Shown piece by piece: positions 32,669 through 40,550 of a DNA stretch of 47,542 bases. The DNA lies in the NCBI GenBank assembly GCA_017407225.1, contig JAFQWY010000258.1, positions 1 through 47,542 of the forward strand, in the 5' to 3' direction. The notes beneath the pieces were generated by a model, which saw only the letters and a list, made by a program, of their open reading frames with translations, did not search any database and was not told the DNA's origin. The stretch is from Clostridia bacterium (GTDB taxonomy: Bacteria; Bacillota; Clostridia; Oscillospirales; CAG-272). Made by a program: the position numbers and the translations under genes. The number at the start of each line of letters is the position of its first letter. Positions within the stretch are counted from its first letter, which is position 1.

Positions 32669-34675
32669 TTAGTGCTTCTTGGATACAGCGTAACCTGCGA
32701 GGGATACAACTGCAGCGATAACAGCAACTACGCCGAAGTCAAAGGTCTGAGGAGCCTCTTCTTCTTCAACAGCTTCTGCTTCGGTTTCGGGAGCTTCGGT
32801 TTCAACAACTTCAGCTTCGGTTTCTACGGGAGCTTCAGTTTCAACAACGGGAGCTTCGGTTTCAACTACAGGAGCTTCGGTTTCAACGGGAGCTTCGGTT
32901 TCGGCTGCGGCATTGGAATCAACGATAGTGATGTTGATAGTCTGGCCTACTTCGTAACCGTCGTTGAAGCAGTAGTAAATTACATAGTCGCCTGCGGGGA
33001 GTTCCTGGTAAGCCATGGGGCCTTCACCATCGGAGATAGCCCATGCTTCGCCGTCTGCGAGCCATGCATAGAACCACTGAGTGGAGCTGGGACCGCCGGG
33101 GACTTCACCTGCATAATAGAGACCGATCCAGTCGGTGTCGCTGCCAACCTTCTTTGCGGTAACCATAATGGGTTCGCCGACTTCGAATACATTCTTTTCG
33201 AGAGACATGTAGGTGCCGTCGATGGCAGTTGCGGGAGCTTCGGTTTCGGGAGCAGCAGCACCTGCGGTGGGAGTACCGTAAAGTTCAACTTCAGCAACGT
33301 CGCCGTGTTCGAGAGTGTTGTAGTAACGGTAGTAACGGAAGGAACCGATGTCGTCGAAGTCTTCTGCGTCGATTTCGATGTAGTCGAATTCAGCAGCTTC
33401 TTCGATGGAAACGTAGAGGGGAGTGTAGTCAGCGAAATCGGGGTCGTTGGAGCCGTCGATTTCAGCGCCGTAGTAACGGTGGAGGTTATCAGCTCGGGGG
33501 TGGATCACGATCTTGGTCAGAGTGTATTCCTGACCTGCGTCGATACCTGCCCAGCCGTTAGCAGTTCCGAGGGGGTCAAAGAAGGTGTTGATATCACCGT
33601 CGAATGCAGCGTGTGCACCGGTTGCAGCATTGCCGCCCCAGCCTTCGGCCAGACCGATGATGTCGCCCTTGATGATGGTGGAGCCGTCAGCGGGCTTAAT
33701 ACCGGAGGAAGGATATGCGGAGAGTTCTGTGTAGGAACCGTCAACGGGTTCGCCGTAGAGTTCAACTTCAGCAACGTCGCCGTGTTCGAGAGTGTTGTAG
33801 TAACGGTAGTAGCGGAATTCGCCGTTGTCGTCGAAGTCTTCTGCGTCGATTTCGATGTAATCGAATTCAGCAGCTTTGTCTACGGAAACATAGATGGGGG
33901 TGTAGTCAGCGAAATCGGGATCGTTGGAACCGTCGATTTCAGCACCGTAGTAACGGTGGAGGTTATCCGCTCTGGGGTGGATAACGATCTTGGTGAGCTT
34001 CATGGGTTCGCCTGCATCGATGCCTGCCCAGCCGTTAGCGGTTCCGAGCGGGTCGAAGAAGGTGTTGACGTCGCCGTCAAATGCAGCAGCAGCGCCGGTA
34101 GCAGGGTTGCCGCCCCAGCCTTCAGCCAGACCGATGATATCGCCGTGGATCAGGTAGGAACCGTCAGCGGGCTTAACACCGGAGGAAGGATATGCGGAAG
34201 CAGCGGAAGTGTCTTCCTTGTTCTTGTTCTGACGGGTAACGATTTCTGCGATGGTAGCAGGTTTGTCGTCTTCAGTAGCAAGAATTTCGATCTTTACGTA
34301 TCTCTGGGTTGCGGAAGTCCATTCGTAAACATACTTCGCGCTGTCGTTGTCGGTTACGGCAACAACATCAGTCCAGGAGGTAGCGTCGGAGGATACCTGA
34401 ATCTTGAATTCGGTAGCAACGGTGTCACCGAAGTCAATTTCAATGTAACCCATCGGAAGGGGAATGTCGATACCCATGGTAAGGGTTGCCTGTGCGGCAT
34501 CAGCTACCCATGCGGTAGCAGCGTCAAGGTCACCGGCCTTCGCACCGTCGCCGGAGGTTGCTTCCCAGCTGGTCGCGCGCTTGGTGAGGTTTTCGAGCTC
34601 AGCGGCGTTTACGGAAATCGCCATGCAGCTCAGTGCAAGAGCAAGTACTAAAATTGCGGAAAGTACTTTTTTCAT
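32669..34675 (-). CDS. Surface protein with discoidin-like repeats and APQTFDF-type C-terminal anchor
   Basis: Protein of 668 residues with a signal peptide ending near SVNA (residue 24). A discoidin-like domain lies at about 29-148. Two nearly identical discoidin-like repeats are at about 160-309 and 319-467. An Ig/lectin-like module with DWIGLYYAGEVPG is at 486-588, and a low-complexity Glu/Thr/Pro/Val linker built from ETEAPV units at 590-640. The end is APQTFDF, a 17-residue hydrophobic helix and the basic tail SKKH. This layout resembles a sortase-type signal, but the motif is not LPxTG. The likely role is adhesion to glycans or proteins at the cell surface. The ATG at 34675 has AGGAG upstream and a consensus promoter. 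Codon use is strongly biased, implying abundance. Confidence 0.82.
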   Translation of the reverse strand: MKKVLSAILVLALALSCMAISVNAAELENLTKRATSWEATSGDGAKAGDLDAATAWVADAAQATLTMGIDIPLPMGYIEIDFGDTVATEFKIQVSSDATSWTDVVAVTDNDSAKYVYEWTSATQRYVKIEILATEDDKPATIAEIVTRQNKNKEDTSAASAYPSSGVKPADGSYLIHGDIIGLAEGWGGNPATGAAAAFDGDVNTFFDPLGTANGWAGIDAGEPMKLTKIVIHPRADNLHRYYGAEIDGSNDPDFADYTPIYVSVDKAAEFDYIEIDAEDFDDNGEFRYYRYYNTLEHGDVAEVELYGEPVDGSYTELSAYPSSGIKPADGSTIIKGDIIGLAEGWGGNAATGAHAAFDGDINTFFDPLGTANGWAGIDAGQEYTLTKIVIHPRADNLHRYYGAEIDGSNDPDFADYTPLYVSIEEAAEFDYIEIDAEDFDDIGSFRYYRYYNTLEHGDVAEVELYGTPTAGAAAPETEAPATAIDGTYMSLEKNVFEVGEPIMVTAKKVGSDTDWIGLYYAGEVPGGPSSTQWFYAWLADGEAWAISDGEGPMAYQELPAGDYVIYYCFNDGYEVGQTINITIVDSNAAAETEAPVETEAPVVETEAPVVETEAPVETEAEVVETEAPETEAEAVEEEEAPQTFDFGVVAVIAAVVSLAGYAVSKKH
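33275..33721 (-). repeat. Second copy of tandem discoidin-like repeat
   Basis: Encodes residues 319-467. It is nearly identical in protein to the copy at 33749-34198 and highly similar in DNA. It includes a shared block beginning PRADNLHRYYGAEIDGS and the end YNTLEHGDVAEVELYG. Confidence 0.85.
33749..34198 (-). repeat. First copy of tandem discoidin-like repeat
   Basis: Encodes residues 160-309; unit length about 159 codons including the short linker. Differences from the second copy cluster in a few positions, such as MKLTK against YTLTK and VDKA against IEEA. Confidence 0.85.
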
Positions 34676-34723
34676 TTTTTTGTCTCCTTTTTTGAAAATT
34701 TTGAAAAGCTGTTGCATAATAGT

Positions 34724-34752
34724 AATATAGCACAAACCACAGCGGATGTCAA
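34724..34752 (-). promoter_or_regulatory. Strong sigma-A promoter of the surface-protein gene
   Basis: Minus strand consensus TTGACA (34747-34752), 17 bases, TATATT (34724-34729), with TGC before the -10. It is about 48 bases upstream of the start, consistent with high expression. Confidence 0.85.
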
Positions 34753-34845
34753 TGAAATTTCACAAAAAAGTCAGTCCGGTTCTTTTCTTTTGTTGAATTT
34801 GCCTAATTTGTTTATTGAACAAAATGAATGTGAAAATCCGGGAAT

Positions 34846-36225
34846 TCATGCCCAGAATACATCGGGATCGTGAAGGATGAGTGCCTGATCCGACGGTTCG
34901 GTTTTTTCAATCGGATAATCTGCAGGAGAGAGCATAATCTGGGGAGATTCGTCGGTTCCGTCCCGGTTCACGATGCCTTTGGAGAAGCGGAGGGTGTTTT
35001 TTGCCATGTAATCCCGGTATTCCTCCAAATGGAAGGCTCCTCCGTTGTATCCCGCACGTTCATTGGGATGAATCGCGGTGCCGTCGATGAGGTGCTGACG
35101 GAGGGCGGGGAGGGATACGGGATTGCCGCTGTCATCGGTGAAATGCAGTCGGTAAGTGGGATCCAGCATGACGCGCTTTCCGTCCGGAAGCAGGCAGTCC
35201 ACCACCACATGGCAGTCGCCGAAGGGATATTCGTAGGGCAGACAGGTAACGTGCTGTGCCTTCAGACCGACATGGCAGAGCAGAATGGCGAGAATAATGG
35301 AAAGCCCGCGGCAGTTGACGGCGTGGTTATGCTCATCGGCGAAGTTCACCAGATCCATGAGGTGCCGTCCGCAGCGGAGACCGGATGCTCCGTTGTGATG
35401 CCAGTGATCGCAGACAAAATCCAGACAGGCATACACCAGCTCCTCACCGGTTTTATTCTCTACATAATTTTCAAAGCCCAGCGCGGCAATCTCCTCCGGC
35501 AGCGGCTCGTTCAGGAAATATTCCGTCACCACGGGATCCGCTTTTTCACCGTAGGCGGCATACTGCCGGAGAATCTCCACGCGGGATTTGTCTTCGGGCA
35601 GCGGAATGGGGGAGTTGTCCTGCTCCATGGACGGTTCATCCGAGACTTTTTCAAAATCCACCGTCGGGTAGTCACCGTGGCCGAGCTGGGTGTAGGTGCC
35701 ACGCAGATGTCCGTCCGTGAGTGTCACTTCGCACCGTCCGCTGTTGAAGGTGTCGTTGATCTGCCAGATGACGGTATTCCCGTCGAACCAGTAGGAGTGA
35801 GGTTCAAATCCAAAAGTACGGAAATCGGGTAATGAAATGCGGATGATAACCCGATCCTCCTCGTGGGGGAAGATATCCATGACGCAGTTACCGTAGATCT
35901 GTTGGCATTTCCATTTTCCGATGAAGGCTGCACGGTTTCCGGCGGGAGTGCCGCTGCGGTCAAATGTCCGGGGCGCATATACGGGAAGTACGGTACGGAG
36001 ACGGATCAGCTCAATGCCTTCTCCGGTGAAAGTGTTGTCATCCTTCATACTCAGTGATACGGTGTTTCCGCCGTACAGAAATGAGAAGCCGCTGTCGGTG
36101 AGCGTGTATTCGGTCGGCTGATCGAAGATACCTGCTTCCAGAGAAGTCAGTGCCATCGTACCCTCTTCGGTGAATTTGATCTGGAGATTGTTCCAGTAAG
36201 ATGCCCATGTTCCGGTCAGTTTCAT
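34846..36225 (-). CDS. Transglutaminase-like domain protein, cytoplasmic
   Basis: Protein of 459 residues. The first 200 residues form two lipocalin/calycin-like beta modules (LTGTWASYWNNLQIKFTEEGTM and FIGKWKCQQIYGNCVMDIFP, each beginning with a GxW motif). The C-terminal part is transglutaminase-like, with Cys in AVNCRGLS (about 304), His in GDCHVVVD (about 338) and Asp in VMLDPTYR (about 354), the papain-like triad. No signal peptide is seen after choosing the ATG at 36225, which has AAGGAAG upstream. The family includes proteases and cross-linking enzymes; the substrate is unknown. It has its own promoter, embedded in the terminator of the preceding gene. Confidence 0.75.
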   Translation of the reverse strand: MKLTGTWASYWNNLQIKFTEEGTMALTSLEAGIFDQPTEYTLTDSGFSFLYGGNTVSLSMKDDNTFTGEGIELIRLRTVLPVYAPRTFDRSGTPAGNRAAFIGKWKCQQIYGNCVMDIFPHEEDRVIIRISLPDFRTFGFEPHSYWFDGNTVIWQINDTFNSGRCEVTLTDGHLRGTYTQLGHGDYPTVDFEKVSDEPSMEQDNSPIPLPEDKSRVEILRQYAAYGEKADPVVTEYFLNEPLPEEIAALGFENYVENKTGEELVYACLDFVCDHWHHNGASGLRCGRHLMDLVNFADEHNHAVNCRGLSIILAILLCHVGLKAQHVTCLPYEYPFGDCHVVVDCLLPDGKRVMLDPTYRLHFTDDSGNPVSLPALRQHLIDGTAIHPNERAGYNGGAFHLEEYRDYMAKNTLRFSKGIVNRDGTDESPQIMLSPADYPIEKTEPSDQALILHDPDVFWA

Positions 36226-36264
36226 ATAAGTTTCCTTCCTTATTATATAAACAAGTATCGGAGA

Positions 36265-36309
36265 GAAAAACGCTTTTCCACTCATAGTATAACAGAGTGA
36301 AAAAGCGTT
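36265..36309 (-). terminator. Terminator hairpin of the GHL10-amidase gene, overlapping a promoter
   Basis: Minus-strand stem of 15 bases, AACGCTTTTTCACTC / GAGTGGAAAAGCGTT (one mismatch), with an 11-base loop, followed by TTTTTC. It lies about 22 bases after the upstream stop. The -10 of the next gene sits in the loop and the spacer in the first arm. Confidence 0.8.
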
Positions 36310-36314
36310 GTCAA
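36286..36314 (-). promoter_or_regulatory. Sigma-A promoter of the transglutaminase-like gene
   Basis: Minus strand TTGACA (36309-36314), 17 bases, TATACT (36286-36291). The leader of about 55 bases begins inside the 3' arm of the hairpin described at 36265-36309. Confidence 0.85.
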
Positions 36315-36330
36315 TCAAGCATTGGTTGCG

Positions 36331-39300
36331 TTAATCCAGATATGCCGCCTGACGACGGAAGTAATTCAGAACCCCGTCGGCGATGCCCTGTGCGGCTGTG
36401 AGAATTCCTTCCCCGGAAACAGTGGCTTCGTATTCCTCAACGGAGGTGATGAATCCCACTTCGATCAGTGCGGAGGGGAATTTGGGATTTCGGCAGATGG
36501 CGAGAGCCTGATACTGTGCGCCTCTGAAATTCCGTCCGAAGGCATCGGCTACGGATCGTCCCACCGCATCGGCAAGCATCACACCGCTGTCCATGGTATA
36601 GAGTGCGAGGGTGCCCCGTACCCGCGTGATATCGGTGGTGTGCCCCATGGAATTCTGATGGACGGAGATACACAGATCCGGCATCCACTCTTCCAGCAGG
36701 TTCATCCGCCGGAACAGATCGGAGTAGGTGTCGTCTTCACGGGTCAGGGTGATGTCAGCGCCAAGATCAGTGAGCAGCTCCGCAGCTTTCAGGGTGACTG
36801 CCAGATTCACATCCTTCTCGTTCATGGAAGAGTCCGCACCGGCCGCACCGCGATCCCATCCGCCGTGGCCTGCATCGAGAACGATATTCACACCGGAGAG
36901 AGGCTGATCCGATGTGAAATCAACAGCCATGGGATTCTTCATGGAAACCACGATTTCGCCCTCCCCATAGGTCAGGTCAAATCCGTAGAAATTCTCGGGA
37001 TTCACCAGCGTGAAACAGTACCGCACCCGGTCATCCAGACGGATCAGCTCGCAGGAACGGATCAGTGGATTGACCTGTATGGTGGGCATCGGGGCATTGT
37101 CCGACCGGACGCCGTAGAAGGTCAGGACGAATCTGCCGTTTTCGTCAACTGCGCCGTTATAGGCAGGCCGATCGGTGCAGGCGAGAACCAGATCGGTGGT
37201 TTTTCCGGAATCGCTGACCTTGGCGGAGGAGATCACGACTGTTTCGGAGGGCAGGGAATCGGTTTCTGTGACATTTTCCACAGCTACATAACCGCCCATT
37301 TTCAACTGGTAAAAACCATTCCGCAGACTGACAGCGTAATCGGTCATGCCTGCGGACTGGACGGTGTAATCATTGTAGTAGGAGGAAGTCGGGGTGATTT
37401 TCAGTTCGGTGAAGTTTTCCTTTACGGTGACGGCGAGCGGGGCATTTTCACCCAGCACCCGTACGCGGATCCCTTCTTCCTCCACGGAGATTCCGTCAAG
37501 GGAGGAGGTGAAGACGATGTTTCCGCAGTCTGTGACGGTTCCGTCATCCGTTGGGGGAAGTTTGGCATTGGCTCCGTAAATCACGCCGACATATCCGGCA
37601 TCGGTTTTCGCTTTTTTCGGTTGATCCAGAGGAACAAGGGGAGTTTCCACGCCCCCGATGTTCACTTTTACGTCCGCTCCCACGGGAGATACGCAGGAAA
37701 CCCACAGAATATCTTCTGATGTGGCAATTTCAAGGGACGGATAGGTGCCGATGATGGTGTGTGAATCCAGAATGGTCAGTCCGGCATCGGGATCTTCCTC
37801 GGGAGCCGGTTCGGTTTCCTCATTTTTCAGGTGGGAGGAGCCGTAATGGAGGGTATATTCGGTGGTCTTGCCGTTCTGCTCAAAGGTGAAGATGTTCTCG
37901 CCCTTTTCCAGCGTCACATACAGACTGAAATATCCGCTTTTCGTCCGTCCCACTTTTTCGGTAGTATCGCCGTGGGTCACGGTCAGGGGATAGGCCGGGT
38001 CGGAGGCACCGATGATGTAGGTTTTTTCCTCGGTCATCACTGCGCCGTTTTCGGGAGAAGAAACAGTGACCGGTCTGGCTGTGGACTGAATGGGTGTGTA
38101 CACAATCTCATTTTCATATGCCTTCAGCAGATCGTCTGCGGCGGAGTTTATGTTGCGGTTGATCTCGTCATACCCGTACATGATGCTGCCGTGGTATGCC
38201 TTTTCACTGCGTGCGAAGGAAATCTGCTCGGTCAGCTGTCCCTGGGGATTTACCCATTCGCCGTCTTCGTAGCGGTAGGAGGCGTGGGAAACATACAGCT
38301 TTACATCTGTGCCGTCCAGGTGCTGATTCCACCATCGTGTAACCACATCGAAGGGCGCGGATTTTGTGTCAAAGGTCCAGTAAACCTGGGGGGAGATGTA
38401 GTCCACGTAGCCGCCTTCGATCCATGCCAGTGCATCGCAGTACAGGGAGTTGTAGGCTTCCAGACTGGTGGTATTGCTGCCTCCGTTTTTGCCGTCATTG
38501 TTCTGCCACACACCGAAGGGCGACACGCCGAATACGCATTCGGGATCGGCCGTGTGAACCGCATCGTAGCACAGACGGATCATGCGGTTGATGTTGTCCC
38601 GGCGCCAGTCCGCGATATCGTCAAATCCTTCGCCGTAACGGGCGTATTCGTAGGCATCGTTGAATTCGTGCATCTTTCCGCTGTCATCATAGGCAGGATA
38701 GGGGTAGAAGTAGTCGTCGAACACGATGCCGTCCACGTCATAGCCGGTGACGATTTCCCTCACACCGTCGGCGATCAGGTCGCGGACCTCGGGAACACCG
38801 GCATTGAGATACAGCTTGCCGTCGCCGTATGCCACAGTCCAGGAGGGATTCTGCCGTGCCGGGCTTGATTCGGGCAGACTTTCAATGTCGTGGGAGTTCA
38901 TGGTGACGCGGAGGGGATTGACCCATGCGTGTATGAAAATATTCCGCCGGTGTCCTTCGCTGACGAGGTATTCCAGCGGATCGAACACCAGCGTGCCGCC
39001 GGACGAGATTACCGACGAAACCGGGAAAATATCGCTGTCGTACAGGGCATCGCAGTGGGGACGGACCTGAAAGAAAACGGTGTTCAGTCCCGTCCGCTCG
39101 CAGGTGTCAAGAATGGCATCAAGCTCACTTTTCAGCTGGTCGGAGGTGAGATCCGTGCGGCTGGGGTAGTCAATGTTGTAAACCGAGGCGATCCAGATGC
39201 CGCGTACTTCCGAATCCGGGTTGATGATATGGGTCAGGGGGGAGGAGGGGATGGATTGTTCCATGGGTGTATCCGTCAGATCGTAGTCTGTTTTTCCGCA

Positions 39301-39378
39301 GGCTGTCAGAAGCGTCAGTAAAGTCAAAAGGAGGAGGGGGATCGTTTCCCGCATTGTCTGTGTAAAATGTTTTTGCAT
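36331..39378 (-). CDS. Lipoprotein fusing GHL10 glycosidase-like and N-acetylmuramoyl-L-alanine amidase domains
   Basis: Protein of 1015 residues with a lipobox LTAC signal, so it sits at the outer membrane face. The N-terminal domain (about 40-430) is a GHL10/DUF187 glycosyl-hydrolase-like barrel: EVRGIWIASVYNIDYPS, TVFFQVRPHCDALYDS, IHAWVNPLRVT, DGIVFDDYFYPYP and GGYVDYISPQVYW. Beta-rich linker modules fill the middle. The C-terminal Amidase_3 domain (about 825-1010) has zinc and catalytic elements in DAGHGG, MNEKDVN, ISVHQNSM and LIEVGFIT. The two domains could act together on glycan and peptide parts of peptidoglycan. The start ATG at 39378 has GAAGGA upstream and a promoter at 39435-39463. 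Fusion in one lipoprotein is unusual to me, though GHL10 lipoproteins alone are common. Confidence 0.87.
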   Translation of the reverse strand: MQKHFTQTMRETIPLLLLTLLTLLTACGKTDYDLTDTPMEQSIPSSPLTHIINPDSEVRGIWIASVYNIDYPSRTDLTSDQLKSELDAILDTCERTGLNTVFFQVRPHCDALYDSDIFPVSSVISSGGTLVFDPLEYLVSEGHRRNIFIHAWVNPLRVTMNSHDIESLPESSPARQNPSWTVAYGDGKLYLNAGVPEVRDLIADGVREIVTGYDVDGIVFDDYFYPYPAYDDSGKMHEFNDAYEYARYGEGFDDIADWRRDNINRMIRLCYDAVHTADPECVFGVSPFGVWQNNDGKNGGSNTTSLEAYNSLYCDALAWIEGGYVDYISPQVYWTFDTKSAPFDVVTRWWNQHLDGTDVKLYVSHASYRYEDGEWVNPQGQLTEQISFARSEKAYHGSIMYGYDEINRNINSAADDLLKAYENEIVYTPIQSTARPVTVSSPENGAVMTEEKTYIIGASDPAYPLTVTHGDTTEKVGRTKSGYFSLYVTLEKGENIFTFEQNGKTTEYTLHYGSSHLKNEETEPAPEEDPDAGLTILDSHTIIGTYPSLEIATSEDILWVSCVSPVGADVKVNIGGVETPLVPLDQPKKAKTDAGYVGVIYGANAKLPPTDDGTVTDCGNIVFTSSLDGISVEEEGIRVRVLGENAPLAVTVKENFTELKITPTSSYYNDYTVQSAGMTDYAVSLRNGFYQLKMGGYVAVENVTETDSLPSETVVISSAKVSDSGKTTDLVLACTDRPAYNGAVDENGRFVLTFYGVRSDNAPMPTIQVNPLIRSCELIRLDDRVRYCFTLVNPENFYGFDLTYGEGEIVVSMKNPMAVDFTSDQPLSGVNIVLDAGHGGWDRGAAGADSSMNEKDVNLAVTLKAAELLTDLGADITLTREDDTYSDLFRRMNLLEEWMPDLCISVHQNSMGHTTDITRVRGTLALYTMDSGVMLADAVGRSVADAFGRNFRGAQYQALAICRNPKFPSALIEVGFITSVEEYEATVSGEGILTAAQGIADGVLNYFRRQAAYLD

Positions 39379-39434
39379 GAACCGTCCTTCCGATGAGGAT
39401 CTTTTAGAAATCCGACATTTATCATAATAATGCC

Positions 39435-39463
39435 ATTGTAGCATAGAACAGGCCGGAAATCAA
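39435..39463 (-). promoter_or_regulatory. Sigma-A promoter of the GHL10-amidase gene
   Basis: Minus strand TTGATT (39458-39463), 17 bases, TACAAT (39435-39440), TGC before the -10. Confidence 0.75.
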
Positions 39464-39519
39464 GAGCAGATCGGTGAAATCTTGCTTAAATCTATGCACG
39501 TGCCGGAAGAATATGTAAA

Positions 39520-39563
39520 GGGACTGTGCATTCCGGAATCATGGAATCCGGATGTACAGTCCC
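39520..39563 (-). terminator. Probable terminator of the M23 peptidase gene
   Basis: Imperfect stem GGGACTGT.CAT / ATGTACAGTCCC with an inner CCGGA pairing. It lies about 20 bases after the M23 gene stop on the minus strand. The following T tract is short (CCCTTTACAT), so it is weaker than the others. Confidence 0.6.
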
Positions 39564-39581
39564 ATTGAAGGCAGTGATGTG

Positions 39582-40337
39582 TCAGTCCTCGTATACATCG
39601 GTCAGATAACTGACCTTCATATAGTCCGCAGGATTCTTGTACTCCCCGTTGACGGTCAGCTCGAAGTGCATATGTCCCTCCTCCGCACTTTCGATCAGAG
39701 CGGTGTCGCCGGCCGCGCCGATCATCTGCCCCGCCTTCACATTCTGACCGGGCTGTGTCAGATACAGGGATTCCTCGGACAAACCCATGTACCGGGTCAC
39801 CGCACCTCCGGAATGCTGTACGCCGACTGTCACACCCATCATGGGATCATGGTCAACTTCGCAGATCACCCCTTCGGCAGAAGCATAGACGGGAGTACCG
39901 GGAGAGCAGGCGAAATCCAGGCCATTGTGGGTACGGTAATCGTCCATGGTGCAGGAGAACACAGGAATGTCATCGCTGTAGTCTTTCAGAACCATACCGT
40001 TGACGGGAGCGCAGAAGCGTGGCAGGCTGTCATTCTGGATGGCTGCGGCTTCCCGTGCAGCGGTGTCCCCGGAAGATTTTTCCGGTTTTTCCGTCTCAGC
40101 CGGCTCGGAGGTCATGTCCTGCTTATCCTCGGATGCTTCGGTTTCCGCAGGCTTGACGGGCTTGGCTGTCGTTTCGGCAGTTTTAGTTTCCGCAAAGGTT
40201 TCCACAGGCGGCTCTTCGTTGGATTTTGCCTTTTTGTTGGCACTGCCCGTGACGGCGATGAGAAGGGCGGCGGCTGAGAGAATCACCACAAGGGTGACGA
40301 GGAGAATGCGGTTCTGTTTCTTTGCTGTGCTGTTCAT
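39582..40337 (-). CDS. M23 metallopeptidase, SpoIIQ-like
   Basis: Protein of 251 residues. A short basic N-terminus and one membrane helix (about 10-30) are followed by a Glu/Thr/Pro-rich disordered stretch and a LytM/M23 domain at about 107-240. Zinc ligands are H137 and D141 in THNGLDF and H224 in GHMHFEL, with H222 also present, so the site looks intact. SpoIIQ is the forespore membrane protein that pairs with SpoIIIAH in the engulfment channel. The size, single helix and sigma-F-like promoter fit SpoIIQ, but a general cell-wall hydrolase is possible. The start ATG at 40337 has AGGA upstream. Confidence 0.78.
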   Translation of the reverse strand: MNSTAKKQNRILLVTLVVILSAAALLIAVTGSANKKAKSNEEPPVETFAETKTAETTAKPVKPAETEASEDKQDMTSEPAETEKPEKSSGDTAAREAAAIQNDSLPRFCAPVNGMVLKDYSDDIPVFSCTMDDYRTHNGLDFACSPGTPVYASAEGVICEVDHDPMMGVTVGVQHSGGAVTRYMGLSEESLYLTQPGQNVKAGQMIGAAGDTALIESAEEGHMHFELTVNGEYKNPADYMKVSYLTDVYED

Positions 40338-40373
40338 AAATAATCCTTCCTTGCATGTAAGTTGCTTCGTCAA

Positions 40374-40402
40374 TATTTTTTCCATGACGTGCAGCTTTAT
40401 GC
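40374..40402 (-). promoter_or_regulatory. Candidate sigma-F promoter of the SpoIIQ-like gene
   Basis: Minus strand GCATA (40398-40402), 14-base spacer, GGAAAAAATA (40374-40383). The -10 fits the sigma-F pattern GGNNANAHTR at every fixed position and the -35 fits GYWTA. The spacer is about one base shorter than usual. It is some 37 bases before the start; no good sigma-A promoter is seen there. Confidence 0.55.
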
Positions 40403-40550
40403 AGGAAGGATTGAAATTGTTATGAAATTTTTGACGGTACCGGCAGTACCGATTATGAACCCCAATCAGCAGCATCGCTGCGGAAGGTCGTTGGCTGAAG
40501 TGGTACCCACAACCGAAAGAACACCGGAACGCCCGTCGGGGCTGCCCGAC

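Noticed and set aside
40504..40545. GTCGGG/CCCGAC hairpin after glnN as a terminator
   Set aside because: The stem is short and no T run follows on the minus strand, so termination cannot be supported.
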